Positions 9,746 through 19,504 are shown, counted from the first letter of the stretch. The stretch: DNA of 64,000 bases from Rubrivivax sp. (GCA_022843905.1 JALHMT010000003.1:62001-126000), one strand, 5' to 3'. Notes: a model not told the origin generated them from the letters alone. Numbers and translations: made by a program.

Positions 9746-9778
9746 AGAATAAACAGCTCACGCGGCAGAGCCGCGTGA
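9746..9778 (-). terminator. Terminator hairpin after rplQ
   Basis: On the minus strand a perfect 9-bp stem TCACGCGGC/GCCGCGTGA with a 3-base loop (stem at 9758-9778) is followed by GCTGTTTATTCTT, a moderately T-rich tail. It sits between the end of rplQ and the start of tssJ, both on the minus strand, so it probably ends the ribosomal transcript. The tail is weak for an intrinsic terminator, and some read-through into the T6SS operon is possible. Confidence 0.7.
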
Positions 9779-9822
9779 CTTAGGTAATCCGGAAGGTGCA
9801 TCGCCGGCCGGCGATGCGGGGA

Positions 9823-10227
9823 TCAGCTTGCGCTGCTGTCGCCAGGCGCTTCGCCGCTGGATTCCACCACCGGGCGGTCCACCAGTTCGACGAAGGCCAT
9901 GGGTGCGTTGTCACCGACGCGGAAACCCATCTTCAGGATGCGCGTGTAACCGCCCGGGCGCGCCTTGTAGCGCGGGCCCAGTTCGTTGAAGAGCTTGGTC
10001 ACGACATCGCGGTCGCGCGTGCGGTCGAAGGCGAGGCGGCGGTTGGCCAGCGTCGCTTCCTTGGCCAGCGTGATGAGAGGCTCGACCACGCGCCGCAGTT
10101 CCTTCGCCTTGGGCACCGTGGTCTTGATCGCCTCGTGAGTGATCAGCGAATTGCACATGTTGCGCAGCATCGCAAGGCGATGGGAGCTGGTGCGATTGAG
10201 TTTGCGGAGGCCTTGACGGTGACGCAT
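9823..10227 (-). CDS. rplQ: 50S ribosomal protein L17
   Basis: A 134-residue L17, recognised by the start [17 protein letters not shown] and the block [15 protein letters not shown]. It binds 23S rRNA near the exit tunnel. The ATG at 10227 with AGGA eight bases upstream was chosen; the longer frame to 10431 reads through the intergenic region. It is the last gene of the spc/alpha operon and is separated from rpoA by 157 bp containing two hairpins, a larger gap than most in the operon. The C-terminus carries a short Ser/Ala-rich extension ([12 protein letters not shown]). Confidence 0.97.
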   Translation of the reverse strand: MRHRQGLRKLNRTSSHRLAMLRNMCNSLITHEAIKTTVPKAKELRRVVEPLITLAKEATLANRRLAFDRTRDRDVVTKLFNELGPRYKARPGGYTRILKMGFRVGDNAPMAFVELVDRPVVESSGEAPGDSSAS

Positions 10228-10340
10228 GGTGTTGTCCTTTGCTTCGTTATCGGACCCCGGCCGTATCAGGTACCGGGGCGTGCACGGCAGCTGTCTTCGA
10301 GCTTTCGCCAGGAACCGGTCGAGCCGGGACGCTGGCGACG

Positions 10341-10368
10341 CCCCCTGGCAGGGGGCGGCCGAAGGCCG
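10341..10368 (-). other. Paired hairpins between rpoA and rplQ
   Basis: Two small adjacent inverted repeats sit in the 157-bp rpoA-rplQ gap: CCCCCT/AGGGGG with a 3-base loop at 10341-10355 and CGGCC/GGCCG with loop GAA at 10356-10368. There is no T-run, so they look more like an RNA-stabilising or pausing structure, or a remnant of a dispersed GC-rich intergenic repeat, than a terminator. The function is unknown. Confidence 0.4.
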
Positions 10369-10384
10369 TAGGGATGGTTTCGGA

Positions 10385-11377
10385 TCAGCGCTTGTCGAGT
10401 CCCTGCGGCGGCCAGTTCTCGAGACGGGCACCCAGGGTCAGGCCGCGCGAGGCCAGCACTTCCTTGATCTCGTTGAGAGACTTGCGACCCAGGTTCGGGG
10501 TCTTCAGCAGTTCGGTCTCGGTGCGCTGGATCAGGTCACCGATGTAGTAGATGTTCTCGGCCTTGAGGCAGTTGGCCGAACGCACCGTGAGCTCGAGCTC
10601 GTCGACCGGGCGGAGCAGGATCGGATCGAAGGTGGTCGGTCGTACGGACTCGCCGCCATCGCGGAAGATCTCACCGACCTTGTCCTCGAGCTGGGCGAAC
10701 ACTGCCAGCTGCTCGACCAGGATCTTGGCCGACTGGCGGATTGCTTCCTCGGGGGAGATGGCGCCGTTGGTCTCGATCTCCATGACGAGCTTGTCGAGGT
10801 CCGTGCGTTGCTCCACTCGGGCGTTCTCGACGGCGTAGCTGACGCGGCGCACAGGCGAGAACGACGCATCGAGCACGATGCGGCCGATCGACTTGGTCGG
10901 CTCGTCGCCAAAACGGCGCATGTTGCCCGGGACGTAGCCGCGACCCTTCTCGACCTTGATCTGCATGTCGAGCTTGCCGCCCTGAGACAGGTGGGCGATG
11001 ACGTGCTCGGGGTTGATGATCTCGACGTCGTGCGGGGTCTGGATGTCGGCCGCGGTGACAGGGCCCTCACCTTCCTTGCGCAGCACGAGGGTGACCTCGT
11101 CACGGTTGTGCAGGCGGAACACCACGCTCTTGAGGTTGAGCATGATGTGGACCACGTCTTCCTGGACGCCGTCGATGGCCGAGTACTCGTGGAGCACGCC
11201 GGCAATGGTCACTTCGGTCGGGGCATAGCCCACCATCGACGAGAGCAGCACGCGACGGAGCGCGTTGCCCAGAGTGTGACCATAGCCGCGCTCGAAGGGC
11301 TCGAGCGTGGCCTTGGCACGATGGCCGCCCAGCGGCTCGACTTGAATGGCCTTCGGCTTGAGAAGTGTGGTTTGCAT
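10385..11377 (-). CDS. rpoA: DNA-directed RNA polymerase alpha subunit
   Basis: A 330-residue RpoA of standard length. The N-terminal dimerisation domain has [17 protein letters not shown], and the C-terminal domain has [20 protein letters not shown] with [19 protein letters not shown], the surface that contacts UP elements and activators. It assembles first in the polymerase core. The ATG at 11377 has an AGGA at a suitable distance. It is located between rpsD and rplQ as in other betaproteobacterial alpha operons, after a 162-bp gap in which a CTTCGC/GCGAAG inverted repeat can be seen. Confidence 0.99.
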   Translation of the reverse strand: MQTTLLKPKAIQVEPLGGHRAKATLEPFERGYGHTLGNALRRVLLSSMVGYAPTEVTIAGVLHEYSAIDGVQEDVVHIMLNLKSVVFRLHNRDEVTLVLRKEGEGPVTAADIQTPHDVEIINPEHVIAHLSQGGKLDMQIKVEKGRGYVPGNMRRFGDEPTKSIGRIVLDASFSPVRRVSYAVENARVEQRTDLDKLVMEIETNGAISPEEAIRQSAKILVEQLAVFAQLEDKVGEIFRDGGESVRPTTFDPILLRPVDELELTVRSANCLKAENIYYIGDLIQRTETELLKTPNLGRKSLNEIKEVLASRGLTLGARLENWPPQGLDKR

Positions 11378-11539
11378 TGAGTAGTAGTTCCTGTCAATAC
11401 CCTCGGCTCGTTACACCGATAAGGCTGATGGACCGCGCCGGGTCTGAATGTGGCCGCTTCGCACCCGGCACGCGAAGCACAACCGGGAGCGGAAGGTGGC
11501 ACGCAGGGCGCCTGCCCGTCCGCTCTCCATCCTGTTCTG

Positions 11540-12163
11540 TCAGCGCGAGTACAACTCGACGATCAGCGCTTCCTTGATCTCGGCGCCGAACTGGTCGCGG
11601 TCCGGCACCTTCTTGAACACGCCTTCGAGCTTGGTCGCATCGACCTGCACCCAGTCGCACATGCCCACGCTCTGGGCGAGCTTGACCGCGTCCTGGACGC
11701 GAAGCTGGTTCTTGGACTTCTCGCGAATCGCCAGCGTGTCGCCGGCCTTGACCATGTACGAGGGAATGTTGACCACGGCGCCGTTGACGGTGATGGCCTT
11801 GTGCGAAACGAGCTGGCGGGCCTCAGCGCGCGTCGAGCCGAAGCCCATGCGGTAGACCACGTTGTCCAGACGCGATTCCAGCAGGGCCAGCAAGTTGGCG
11901 CCGGTATTGCCGCGCCGACGCTCAGCTTCAGCGAAGTAGCGGCGGAACTGGCGCTCGAGCACGCCGTACATGCGCTTGACCTTCTGCTTCTCGCGCAGCT
12001 GGATGCCGTAGTCGGAGGTGCGTGAGCCGCTGGTGCGGCCGTGCTGGCCCGGCTTGCTGTCGAACTTGGCCTTGTCCCCGATCGGGCGACGGGCGCTCTT
12101 GAGGAAGAGGTCGGTGCCTTCACGGCGGGAAAGCTTGGCCTTGGGGCCCAGATAACGTGCCAC
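11540..12163 (-). CDS. rpsD: 30S ribosomal protein S4
   Basis: A 207-residue S4 with the zinc-free N-terminus [18 protein letters not shown] and the S4 RNA-binding domain [20 protein letters not shown]. It nucleates 30S assembly on 16S rRNA and, in enterobacteria, is the translational repressor of its own operon. The start codon is GTG, with AAGGA nine bases upstream. A 233-bp gap with two hairpins separates it from rpsK, unusual for this compact operon and a candidate place for autoregulation or a separate transcript. Confidence 0.98.
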   Translation of the reverse strand: MARYLGPKAKLSRREGTDLFLKSARRPIGDKAKFDSKPGQHGRTSGSRTSDYGIQLREKQKVKRMYGVLERQFRRYFAEAERRRGNTGANLLALLESRLDNVVYRMGFGSTRAEARQLVSHKAITVNGAVVNIPSYMVKAGDTLAIREKSKNQLRVQDAVKLAQSVGMCDWVQVDATKLEGVFKKVPDRDQFGAEIKEALIVELYSR

Positions 12164-12305
12164 GGAATGTCCTTCTTTTCAAATTGACGCAGCCGACGCC
12201 TCGATCGAGGTGCACTGCGCAAGTCCGGCGGATGTTCTTGGAATCGCTCGGACAGTGGTCTTGGAAGGCCCAGGCGTTGTGCCCGCGACCCGCTTCAGGA
12301 AAACA

Positions 12306-12334
12306 GCCGGCGTGCACACGGGATGCGCGCCGGC
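12306..12334 (-). other. Hairpin in the rpsK-rpsD gap (10-bp arms)
   Basis: The arms GCCGGCGTGC (12306-12315) and GCGCGCCGGC (12325-12334) pair over ten positions with one G-U, around a 9-base loop. It lies between the end of rpsK and the start of rpsD on the transcribed strand and has no T-run. It could be a pause, processing or autoregulatory structure ahead of rpsD. Confidence 0.5.
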
Positions 12335-12358
12335 CAGGGAGAACTCAATATTCTAGCA

Positions 12359-12378
12359 AGTGCAGGCAAGCCTGCACT
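12359..12378 (-). other. Perfect 9-bp inverted repeat just after rpsK
   Basis: AGTGCAGGC and GCCTGCACT form a perfect palindrome around a 2-base centre, 19 bp past the rpsK stop. In the transcript the next bases are TGCTAGAATATTGAG, which contains a possible -10 element (TAGAAT). The structure is either a hairpin that stabilises the upstream message or a weak terminator followed by a secondary promoter for rpsD-rpoA-rplQ. Confidence 0.45.
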
Positions 12379-12396
12379 GCGATGCGCGGGACACGC

Positions 12397-12801
12397 TCAG
12401 ATGCGACGACGCTTCTGCGGCCGGCAACCGTTGTGCGGAATCGGCGTGACGTCGCTGATCGAATTGATGCGGATCCCCAGCGAGGCCAGCGCACGGACCG
12501 ACGACTCGCGGCCCGGGCCCGGGCCCTTGATGCGCACGTCGAGATTCTTGATGCCCTGCTCCTGGGCAGCGCGACCAGCCACTTCGGCAGCCACCTGGGC
12601 GGCAAAAGGTGTCGACTTGCGCGAACCCTTGAAGCCCTGACCGCCGCTGGACGCCCAGGCCAGCGCCCCACCCTGACGATCGGTGATCGTGATGATGGTG
12701 TTGTTGAACGAGGCATGCACGTGCGCGATGCCGTCCGCGACGTTCTTGCGGATCTTCTTGCTCACGCGGCGCGCGGCGGTATTGACGGGTGCTTTTGCCA
12801 T
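12397..12801 (-). CDS. rpsK: 30S ribosomal protein S11
   Basis: A 134-residue S11, identified by [19 protein letters not shown] and the C-terminal block [20 protein letters not shown]. It forms the 30S platform together with S6 and S18. The C-terminal KRRRI is typical. The start ATG at 12801 has a weak purine-rich site upstream. It follows rpsM by 28 bp, and a 233-bp structured gap separates it from rpsD. Confidence 0.98.
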   Translation of the reverse strand: MAKAPVNTAARRVSKKIRKNVADGIAHVHASFNNTIITITDRQGGALAWASSGGQGFKGSRKSTPFAAQVAAEVAGRAAQEQGIKNLDVRIKGPGPGRESSVRALASLGIRINSISDVTPIPHNGCRPQKRRRI

Positions 12802-12829
12802 GTCTTGCTCTCTGATGGTGTCGGGCGGC

Positions 12830-13195
12830 TTACTTCTTCAGCGCGGCAGCGCCCTTGCGCGGACCCTTGCGCGTACGCGCATTGGTACGCGTGCGCTGGC
12901 CCCGCACCGGCAGGCCCCGGCGATGGCGGAAGCCACGGTAGCAGCCGAGATCCATCAGGCGCTTGATGCTGATGGAGAGTTCGCGGCGCAGATCGCCCTC
13001 GATGGTCAAGCGACCGATCTCGTCACGGATCTTCTCGAGATCGGTGTCCGACAGGTCCTTGATCTTCTTCGAGAAGGGAACGCCCACGGCAGTGCAGATC
13101 TTCTGCGCCGTGGTACGGCCGATGCCGTAGATCGCGGTCAGGCCGACCTCGGCGTGCTTGTGCGGCGGAATGTTGATGCCTGCGATGCGTGCCAT
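12830..13195 (-). CDS. rpsM: 30S ribosomal protein S13
   Basis: A 121-residue S13: [19 protein letters not shown] at the start, the helix-two-turn-helix region, and the basic C-terminal tail [17 protein letters not shown]. It sits in the 30S head and contacts the P-site tRNA and the 50S subunit. It opens the alpha operon part of this merged cluster, 107 bp after rpmJ, and is followed by rpsK. Confidence 0.98.
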   Translation of the reverse strand: MARIAGINIPPHKHAEVGLTAIYGIGRTTAQKICTAVGVPFSKKIKDLSDTDLEKIRDEIGRLTIEGDLRRELSISIKRLMDLGCYRGFRHRRGLPVRGQRTRTNARTRKGPRKGAAALKK

Positions 13196-13302
13196 ATAAA
13201 TCCTTTGATTCCTAAACTGTGCGGTCCAGCCCTGGCGCCCTCAAAGGGAAACCGGATGAACCAACGGCGCCGGGCACACGAACGCCCTGGCTCCGTCTGA
13301 AT

Positions 13303-13416
13303 TCAACCCTGGCGCTGCTTGTGGCGCGGATCGGTACAGATCACGCGAACCACACCCTTGCGTCGGATGATCTTGCAGTTGCGGCACATCTTCTTGACGG
13401 AAGCGGCGACTTTCAT
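13303..13416 (-). CDS. rpmJ: 50S ribosomal protein L36
   Basis: A 37-residue gene read directly from the sequence. It starts [19 protein letters not shown] and ends [13 protein letters not shown]. The cysteines and histidine (two in CRNC, then VICTDPRH) make the zinc-binding C+ form of L36. An AAGGAG lies just upstream of the ATG (complement of CTCCTT at 13422-13427). It stands between infA (19 bp away) and rpsM, its standard place in the betaproteobacterial spc operon. Confidence 0.96.
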   Translation of the reverse strand: MKVAASVKKMCRNCKIIRRKGVVRVICTDPRHKQRQG

Positions 13417-13435
13417 GGTCTTCTCCTTGACCTAT

Positions 13436-13654
13436 TCACTTCGCGCGGAAAACGATCCGCGCTCGACTCAAATCGTAGGGGGTCAGCTCGACGGTGACCT
13501 TGTCACCTGGAAGGATCCGGATGTAGTGCATCCGCATCTTTCCCGAGATGTGCCCCAGTACCACATGACCATTTTCAAGCTTGACGCGAAACGTCGCGTT
13601 GGGGAGGTTCTCGAGAATCTCACCCTGCATCTGGATGACGTCGTCCTTCGACAT
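13436..13654 (-). CDS. infA: Translation initiation factor IF-1
   Basis: A 72-residue single OB-fold protein of exactly standard IF-1 length. It has [20 protein letters not shown] at the start and [20 protein letters not shown] in the middle. It binds the 30S A site and helps IF-2 and IF-3. It begins 1 bp after the secY stop, so the two are almost certainly co-translated, and is followed by rpmJ. Many betaproteobacteria carry a second infA copy elsewhere; only this one is in the window. Confidence 0.97.
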   Translation of the reverse strand: MSKDDVIQMQGEILENLPNATFRVKLENGHVVLGHISGKMRMHYIRILPGDKVTVELTPYDLSRARIVFRAK

Positions 13655-13655
13655 C

Positions 13656-14966
13656 TCAACTTGCCTTGAAATTGGCCTTTTTCAGCAGTGATTCGTACTG
13701 CTGGCTCATCACATAACTCTGCACCTGGGCCCAGAAATCCATCGTCACGACGACGATGATCAGCAGCGACGTGCCGCCGAAGTAGAAGGGAACGTTGTAC
13801 TTGAGAACCAGGAACTCGGGCAGCAGGCAGACCGCAGTGATGTACACCGCCCCGACCAGGGTCAGCCGAGACAGGATCTTGTCGATGTGCTTGGCTGTCT
13901 GCTCGCCTGGACGTATGCCCGGGATGAAGGCGCCGCTCTTCTTCAGGTTGTCTGCCGTTTCGCGGCTGTTGAACACCAACGCCGTGTAGAAGAAGCAGAA
14001 GAACACGATCATGCCGGCGTACAGCATCACGTAGATGGGCTGTCCGGGCGAGAGCGCAGACGACAGGTCTCTCAACCAGCGCATGCCTTCGCCGGCAGCG
14101 AACCATCCGACGATGGTGGCAGGCAACAGGATGATCGAGGAAGCGAAGATCGGCGGAATCACGCCCGACATGTTCAGCTTCAGCGGCAGATGCGAAGACT
14201 GGCCGCCATAGACCTTGTTGCCGACCTGCCGCTTGGCATAGTTGACGAGGATCTTTCTCTGTCCGCGCTCGACAAAGACCACCACGAACGTGACGCCGAT
14301 GACCAGAGCGATGATGAACATGCTGGCGATCGGGCTCATCGCACCGGTGCGGACGAGTTCGAACAGACCCCCAATCGCACTGGGCAGGCCCGCGACGATG
14401 CCGGCGAAGATCAGGATGGAGATGCCGTTGCCCAGACCCCGTTCGGTGATCTGTTCGCCCAGCCACATCAGGAACATCGTGCCAGCCACCAGACTGACCA
14501 CCGCCGTCATGCGGAAGCCGAAGCCGGGGGAAAGGACCAGACCAGGGGAGCCTTCCAGGCCCAGGGCGATGGCCAGGGACTGGAAGATGGCCAGGAACAG
14601 CGTGCCGTACCGCGTGTACTGCGTGATCTTGCGCCGCCCGGACTCGCCTTCCTTCTTCAGGGCCTCGAGCGTCGGCACGACGTAGGTCATCAACTGCATG
14701 ATGATCGACGCCGAGATGTAGGGCATGATGCCCAGCGCGAAAACGGTGAAGCGGGACAGGGCACCGCCACTGAACATGTTGAACAGGTTCAGGATGCCGC
14801 CGGACTGCCCCTTGAAAAGCTCCTGCAGCTGCACCGGGTCAATGCCAGGCACGGGGATGTGCGCGCCCAGGCGGTAGACCACCAGCGCGAGCAACAGGAA
14901 GATGATGCGGCGACGCAGGTCGCCGAACTTCCCGCTCTTGGCCAGCTGGTTCGCAGTAGTAGCCAC
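13656..14966 (-). CDS. secY: Protein translocase subunit SecY
   Basis: A 436-residue membrane protein with ten predicted helices. Signatures include [26 protein letters not shown] at the first helix (quoted here in two parts: LRRRIIFLL and [11 protein letters not shown]), [15 protein letters not shown] and the cytoplasmic loop [13 protein letters not shown] [18 protein letters not shown]. It forms the SecYEG channel in the inner membrane. The gene ends 1 bp before infA and starts 16 bp after rplO, the usual order for the spc operon. Confidence 0.99.
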   Translation of the reverse strand: MATTANQLAKSGKFGDLRRRIIFLLLALVVYRLGAHIPVPGIDPVQLQELFKGQSGGILNLFNMFSGGALSRFTVFALGIMPYISASIIMQLMTYVVPTLEALKKEGESGRRKITQYTRYGTLFLAIFQSLAIALGLEGSPGLVLSPGFGFRMTAVVSLVAGTMFLMWLGEQITERGLGNGISILIFAGIVAGLPSAIGGLFELVRTGAMSPIASMFIIALVIGVTFVVVFVERGQRKILVNYAKRQVGNKVYGGQSSHLPLKLNMSGVIPPIFASSIILLPATIVGWFAAGEGMRWLRDLSSALSPGQPIYVMLYAGMIVFFCFFYTALVFNSRETADNLKKSGAFIPGIRPGEQTAKHIDKILSRLTLVGAVYITAVCLLPEFLVLKYNVPFYFGGTSLLIIVVVTMDFWAQVQSYVMSQQYESLLKKANFKAS

Positions 14967-14982
14967 GTGCGTGTGCCCGGGC

Positions 14983-15423
14983 TCAGCCTTGCTCGGCCAA
15001 GGAACCGCCGGCGGCCTCGATGGCAGCCTTGGCGCCCGCTGTGGCGCCGATGCCCTTGAGCATCACCTTGCGCGACAGTTCGCCGGACTTGACGACCTTG
15101 ACGTGCTTGACGATGGAGCGCACCAGGCCCGCCTGCTTGAGCGCAGCCAGATCGATCTCATCGACGGCCAGCGTCTGCAGGTCCGCCAGTGTGACTTCGC
15201 CGTTGTACTTCAGCTGCGCCGACTTGAAGCCGCGCTTGGGCAAGCGGCGCTGCAGCGGCATCTGGCCGCCTTCGAAACCGACCTTGTGGAAGCCGCCTGC
15301 ACGCGACTTCTGGCCCTTGTGCCCCCGTCCGGCGGTCTTGCCCAGGCCGGAACCGATGCCGCGCCCGACGCGGCGGCGCTCTTTCTTGCTGCCGTCGGCA
15401 GGCTTGATCGTGTTGATCTGCAT
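14983..15423 (-). CDS. rplO: 50S ribosomal protein L15
   Basis: A 146-residue L15 with the Gly-rich N-terminal region [20 protein letters not shown]. It threads into the centre of the 50S subunit. The ATG at 15423 shares two bases with the rpmD stop (TGATG arrangement), showing tight coupling; a GTG one codon upstream is in frame but the ATG is preferred. It is followed by secY after 16 bp. Confidence 0.97.
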   Translation of the reverse strand: MQINTIKPADGSKKERRRVGRGIGSGLGKTAGRGHKGQKSRAGGFHKVGFEGGQMPLQRRLPKRGFKSAQLKYNGEVTLADLQTLAVDEIDLAALKQAGLVRSIVKHVKVVKSGELSRKVMLKGIGATAGAKAAIEAAGGSLAEQG

Positions 15424-15605
15424 CACAGCACCTTCACGAGGTACGCAACCTTGTTGATCATGCCGCGCACGGCCGGCGTGTCCTCGAGGACGCGTTGGCT
15501 GTTGATGCGGCGCAGGCCCAGGCCCCGCACCGTATCACGGTGCGACTGTCGGGTGCCGGCCACGCTCTTGACGAGCGTGACGGTGAGTGTCTTCTTGTCG
15601 GACAT
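15423..15605 (-). CDS. rpmD: 50S ribosomal protein L30
   Basis: A 60-residue L30, recognised by [20 protein letters not shown] and [20 protein letters not shown]. Full length for the bacterial family. It lies between rpsE (22 bp away) and rplO, with which it overlaps by one base at the stop-start junction. Confidence 0.97.
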   Translation of the reverse strand: MSDKKTLTVTLVKSVAGTRQSHRDTVRGLGLRRINSQRVLEDTPAVRGMINKVAYLVKVL

Positions 15606-15627
15606 GAGGATTCTCCGCAGCGCCAGG

Positions 15628-16146
15628 TCAGTTGAAGATGTCTTCGACCGACTTGCCGCGCTTGGCCGCCACTTCGGCAGGCGTCGTCGAGGCCTTCAGG
15701 GCATCGAGCGTCGCACGGACCATGTTGTAGGGGTTGGACGAGCCCAGGCTCTTGGCGACGATGTCGGTGACACCCATCACTTCGAACACCGCGCGCATCG
15801 GGCCGCCCGCAATGATGCCGGTACCGGCCGGAGCCGGCGCCATCAGCACCTTGGCCGCGCCGTGCTCGCCGCGCACGTTGTGCTGGATCGAGCCGTTCTT
15901 CAGCGCCACCTTGACCATGTTGCGACGGGCGGCGTCCATGGCCTTCTGAACCGCCACGGGCACTTCCTTGGCCTTGCCCTTGCCCATGCCGATGCGGCCG
16001 TCGCCGTCGCCCACGACGGTCAGCGCCGCGAAGCTCAGCGTGCGACCGCCCTTGACGACCTTGGTGACGCGGTTGACCGCGATCATCTTTTCCTTCAGCC
16101 CGTCGTCGTTGCCTTCGGTCTGGGCGCGGGGAGTGAACTTTGCCAT
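15628..16146 (-). CDS. rpsE: 30S ribosomal protein S5
   Basis: A 172-residue S5. The double-stranded RNA-binding-like N-terminal domain shows [19 protein letters not shown] and [18 protein letters not shown], and the C-terminal part has [21 protein letters not shown]5 contributes to decoding accuracy and mRNA helicase activity at the entry site. The 27-bp gap to rplR and 22-bp gap to rpmD are typical of the operon. Confidence 0.98.
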   Translation of the reverse strand: MAKFTPRAQTEGNDDGLKEKMIAVNRVTKVVKGGRTLSFAALTVVGDGDGRIGMGKGKAKEVPVAVQKAMDAARRNMVKVALKNGSIQHNVRGEHGAAKVLMAPAPAGTGIIAGGPMRAVFEVMGVTDIVAKSLGSSNPYNMVRATLDALKASTTPAEVAAKRGKSVEDIFN

Positions 16147-16173
16147 GTCTTGGATCCTTCGGTGCCTGCGCGC

Positions 16174-16536
16174 TTAAAACTGGAGGCCGGCTTCGCGTGC
16201 TGCCTCGGCCAGCGCCTTGACGCGGCCGTGGTAGGCGAAACCTGCACGATCGAAAGCGACCTTCTCGACACCGGCTGCCTTGGCCCGCTCGGCGATTCGC
16301 TTGCCGATGATCGACGCCGCCGCCGCGTTGCCGCCAGTGGAAGATGCCAGTTGCTCGCGCACTTCCTTCTCGGCCGTGGACGCGCTGGCGAGCACCCGGG
16401 CGCCATCGTCGGAGATGACGCTGGCGTAGATGTGCATGTTGGAGCGAAACACCGTCAGGCGCGCGACGTTCTGCTTCGCGATGCGAGCACGCGTCTGGCG
16501 CGAGCGGCGCAGGCGTTGTTCCTTCTTGGTCAACAT
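16174..16536 (-). CDS. rplR: 50S ribosomal protein L18
   Basis: A 120-residue L18, one of the 5S rRNA binding proteins, with the basic start [20 protein letters not shown] and the block [20 protein letters not shown]. The C-terminus [20 protein letters not shown] is characteristic. It sits between rplF (11 bp) and rpsE. Confidence 0.98.
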   Translation of the reverse strand: MLTKKEQRLRRSRQTRARIAKQNVARLTVFRSNMHIYASVISDDGARVLASASTAEKEVREQLASSTGGNAAAASIIGKRIAERAKAAGVEKVAFDRAGFAYHGRVKALAEAAREAGLQF

Positions 16537-16547
16537 CTTGTCGCTCC

Positions 16548-17081
16548 TTACTTCTTCTTCGTCTCTTTGAGGACCACGCGCTCATCGGCGTAGCGGATCC
16601 CCTTGCCCTTGTACGGCTCGGGCGGGCGGAAGGCGCGCACTTCGGCGGCCACCTGCCCGACGCGCTGGCGGTCAGGGCCGGAGATGATGATCTCGGTCTG
16701 CGTCGGGGTGACCACCTTCACGCCCTCGGGCATGTCCTTGACCACCGGATGCGAAAAGCCGATCTGCAGGTTCAGCTTCTGACCCTGCGCCTGGGCACGA
16801 AAACCCACGCCGACCAGGTTGAGCTTCTTCTCGAAGCCCTTGCTGACGCCGTTGACCATGTTGTTGACCAGCGCGCGCATCGTGCCGCTCATCGCATCGG
16901 CTTCGGTCGAATCGTTGGCGGGCACGAAGCTCAGGCTGCCGGCATCGTTCTTGATGGCCACCAGCGGGTTCAGCGTGCGCGACAGGGACCCGTTGGCACC
17001 CTTGACCGTGATCTGGTCGGAGGAGATCGACACGTCCACACCCTTGGGGACGGCGATCAGCATTTTTCCTACGCGGGACAT
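16548..17081 (-). CDS. rplF: 50S ribosomal protein L6
   Basis: A 177-residue L6, the standard length, starting [17 protein letters not shown] and ending with [20 protein letters not shown]. It lies at the base of the L7/L12 stalk. An open frame extends to 17123, but the ATG at 17081, preceded by a GGGAGACTGCA ribosome site, gives the conserved N-terminus. It is 13 bp after rpsH and 11 bp before rplR. Confidence 0.97.
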   Translation of the reverse strand: MSRVGKMLIAVPKGVDVSISSDQITVKGANGSLSRTLNPLVAIKNDAGSLSFVPANDSTEADAMSGTMRALVNNMVNGVSKGFEKKLNLVGVGFRAQAQGQKLNLQIGFSHPVVKDMPEGVKVVTPTQTEIIISGPDRQRVGQVAAEVRAFRPPEPYKGKGIRYADERVVLKETKKK

Positions 17082-17094
17082 GTTGCAGTCTCCC

Positions 17095-17490
17095 TTAGGC
17101 CACGTAGCAGAGGACTTCGCCACCGACGCCGCTGGCGCGAGCCTTGCGGTCGGTCATCACGCCCTTGGGCGTGGTGACGATGGCCACGCCGAGACCGTTC
17201 ATCACGCTCGGGATGGCATCGCGGCCCTTGTAGATGCGCAGGCCGGGCCGGCTCACGCGCTCGATGCGCTCGATCACCGGGCGACCGGCGTAGTACTTCA
17301 GCGCGATCTCGAGCTGGCTCTTGCCATCCTCGGTCTTGACGACGAACCCGTCGATGTAGCCCTCGTCCTTCAGGACCTGGGCGATGGCCGACTTCAGCTT
17401 CGAGGCGGGCATCGTGACGACAGCCTTCTCCACCATCTGCGCGTTGCGGATGCGGGTCAGCATATCGGCGATGGGATCACTCATGCTCAT
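17095..17490 (-). CDS. rpsH: 30S ribosomal protein S8
   Basis: A 131-residue S8 beginning [18 protein letters not shown]. The C-terminal signature [20 protein letters not shown] is intact. S8 binds the central domain of 16S rRNA and in E. coli represses spc operon translation at rplE. The start at 17490 has AGGAG seven bases upstream; the track-length frame to 17619 overlaps rpsN and was not used. It is followed by rplF after 13 bp. Confidence 0.97.
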   Translation of the reverse strand: MSMSDPIADMLTRIRNAQMVEKAVVTMPASKLKSAIAQVLKDEGYIDGFVVKTEDGKSQLEIALKYYAGRPVIERIERVSRPGLRIYKGRDAIPSVMNGLGVAIVTTPKGVMTDRKARASGVGGEVLCYVA

Positions 17491-17518
17491 TGCGAATCTC
17501 CTGATCTTTTCGCCGAAA

Positions 17519-17824
17519 TCACCAGCTGGCCTTGACCATGCCGGGGATGTCGCCCTTGAAGGCGAGCTCGCGGATCTTGTTGCGACCCAGGCCGAACATG
17601 CGGAAGGTGCCACGGGCACGGCCCGTCAGCGCGCAGCGGTTGCGCAGGCGCGTCGGGTTGGCGTTGCGCGGAAGCTTCTGCAGTTCCAGACGGGCGGCGT
17701 AGCGCTCTTCATCGCTGCGCTGCGCGTCGTCCGTGACCGACTTCAGCTCGGCACGCTTCTTCGCGTACTTGGCGACCAGCTTTTCGCGCTTGGCTTCACG
17801 TTGCTTGAGGGAAAGTTTTGCCAC
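17519..17824 (-). CDS. rpsN: 30S ribosomal protein S14 (zinc-free type)
   Basis: A 101-residue S14 of the long, zinc-free form, with [20 protein letters not shown] at the start and [20 protein letters not shown] near the end; the CxxC pairs of the short zinc form are absent. It belongs to the 30S head. It is 8 bp after rplE and 28 bp before rpsH. Confidence 0.97.
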   Translation of the reverse strand: MAKLSLKQREAKREKLVAKYAKKRAELKSVTDDAQRSDEERYAARLELQKLPRNANPTRLRNRCALTGRARGTFRMFGLGRNKIRELAFKGDIPGMVKASW

Positions 17825-17832
17825 GGGTCACC

Positions 17833-18396
17833 TCAGTTCTTGAACGGGAAGCGGAAGGCAGCAAGCAGGGCCTTGCACTCTTCGTCGTTTTTGGCGCTGG
17901 TCGTGATGCTGATGTTCAGGCCACGAATCGCGTCGATCTTGTCGTACTCGATCTCAGGAAAGATGATCTGTTCCTTGACACCGATGTTGTAGTTGCCGCG
18001 GCCGTCGAAGGACCGGCCGGAGATGCCGCGGAAGTCGCGCACCCGAGGCAGCGCCACGGTGACGAAACGGTCCAGGAACTCGTACATGCGCACGCCACGC
18101 AGCGTGACCATGCAGCCGATGGGCACGCCGTCGCGGATCTTGAAGCCGGCGATGGCCTTCTTGCTCTTGGTGACAACGGGCTTCTGGCCCGAGATCTTGG
18201 TGAGATCGCCGACGGCGTTGTCCATCACCTTCTTGTCGGAAACCGCCTCGCTGACACCCATGTTCAAGGTGATCTTCTCGAGACGCGGAACCTGCATCAC
18301 CGAGGTGTAGCCGAACTTCTTCATCAATTCGGGGGCGATGGTGTCGCGGTAGAGCGCCTGGAGGCGCGCCTGCGCGGCTGTCTGTTGTTGAGCCAT
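17833..18396 (-). CDS. rplE: 50S ribosomal protein L5
   Basis: A 187-residue L5, slightly longer than the common 179 residues because of a Gln/Ala-rich N-terminal leader ([12 protein letters not shown]). The 5S rRNA-binding region [16 protein letters not shown] and the block [20 protein letters not shown] are conserved. It links 5S rRNA to the central protuberance and contacts the P-site tRNA. It follows rplX by 12 bp. Confidence 0.98.
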   Translation of the reverse strand: MAQQQTAAQARLQALYRDTIAPELMKKFGYTSVMQVPRLEKITLNMGVSEAVSDKKVMDNAVGDLTKISGQKPVVTKSKKAIAGFKIRDGVPIGCMVTLRGVRMYEFLDRFVTVALPRVRDFRGISGRSFDGRGNYNIGVKEQIIFPEIEYDKIDAIRGLNISITTSAKNDEECKALLAAFRFPFKN

Positions 18397-18408
18397 GCTT
18401 GCCTCGCG

Positions 18409-18726
18409 TTAAGCCTTGATCTCTTCGCCGCTGGACTTGAAGACGCGAACCTTCTTGCCGTCGGCCAGGAGCTTGATGCCGACGCGGTCGGCCTTGGAGG
18501 TGGCGGGGTTGTAGATCGCCACGTTGGACTGCTGGATGGGCATGGTCTTGTCGATCACGCCACCCGTGGTGCCCTTCATGGGATTGGGCTTGACGTGCTT
18601 CTTCACCATGTTGACGCCCTCGACGACGAGCAACTGCTCGTCGACGCGCTGCTTCACGGTGCCGCGCTTGCCCTTGTCACGGCCGGTCAGCACGATGACC
18701 TGGTCGCCCTTGCGAATCTTGTTCAT
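18409..18726 (-). CDS. rplX: 50S ribosomal protein L24
   Basis: A 105-residue L24 with the KOW motif near its start ([20 protein letters not shown]) and the segment [20 protein letters not shown]. It is an assembly initiator near the tunnel exit. It lies 26 bp after rplN and 12 bp before rplE. Confidence 0.98.
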   Translation of the reverse strand: MNKIRKGDQVIVLTGRDKGKRGTVKQRVDEQLLVVEGVNMVKKHVKPNPMKGTTGGVIDKTMPIQQSNVAIYNPATSKADRVGIKLLADGKKVRVFKSSGEEIKA

Positions 18727-18752
18727 GGAGTCGGTCCTCAGTCAGCGGCCGG

Positions 18753-19121
18753 TCACAGCACTTCAGGTGCCAGCGACACGATCTTCATGAATCGCTCGGT
18801 GCGCAGCTCGCGCGTGACCGGGCCGAAGATGCGCGTGCCGATGGGCTCGAGCTTGGCGTTCAGCAGCACGGCGGCATTGCCGTCGAACTTGATCAGCGAA
18901 CCGTCCTGGCGGCGCACGCCCTTGGCGGTACGAACCACCACGGCGTTGTAGACCTCGCCCTTCTTGACGCGGCCCCGCGGCGCAGCTTCCTTGATGCTGA
19001 CCTTGATCACATCGCCGATGCCCGCATAGCGGCGCTTGGAGCCGCCGAGCACCTTGATGCACATGACGGACTTCGCGCCCGTGTTGTCGGCGACGTCGAG
19101 TCGCGATTGCATTTGGATCAT
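18753..19121 (-). CDS. rplN: 50S ribosomal protein L14
   Basis: A 122-residue L14, exactly standard length, starting [20 protein letters not shown]. It forms part of the intersubunit bridge. The frame continues upstream to 19319, but the ATG at 19121 gives the universal N-terminus. It is the first gene of this transcript: rpsQ and the S10 genes that precede rplN in a contiguous S10-spc cluster are absent, and the next gene upstream (iorA) is divergent. Confidence 0.98.
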   Translation of the reverse strand: MIQMQSRLDVADNTGAKSVMCIKVLGGSKRRYAGIGDVIKVSIKEAAPRGRVKKGEVYNAVVVRTAKGVRRQDGSLIKFDGNAAVLLNAKLEPIGTRIFGPVTRELRTERFMKIVSLAPEVL

Positions 19122-19349
19122 TGTTTGTCCCCAACTTCTCCCGCGCTGACAACCCCGGGAGGCCATCGGCTCGGTCAGTCTTGGGCCCGTCGGCCACCTC
19201 AGGACATCCTGAGCTGACGATATGGGCGGATCCGGCACCCCTGCCTTGACTGGCCCCTGACCGCTGATCGCTCCGAGGCGCCAGACCGGCGCGGCTCGGA
19301 AGTTCTTACGAAGGCACATTCAAGACCGGAAGCACCGGCGAAGCCTTGC

Positions 19350-19379
19350 ATTATGCGCGGGATCGGTCCCCGGTGTCAA
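19350..19379 (-). promoter_or_regulatory. Sigma70-type promoter of the spc/alpha operon
   Basis: On the minus strand a perfect -35 TTGACA (19374-19379) is followed after 18 bp by CATAAT (19350-19355). Transcription would start near 19343 and give a leader of about 220 bases before rplN. It lies in the 383-bp divergent region between rplN and iorA. The rest of that region shows no gene; a CTCAGG-type short repeat (CCTCAGGACATCCTGAG) at 19197-19213 could form a small hairpin in the leader. Confidence 0.7.
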
Positions 19380-19504
19380 ACGGCTGCTCAGGGCACAGGC
19401 AGGCGCCCCAACCCATTGGGCCCGATCGGTGTAGGCAATTCTCCGGGGGCACACGATCCAGATTTCCGACGCATCATGCGCGATCACGGAAAAGCGAGGA
19501 CACG

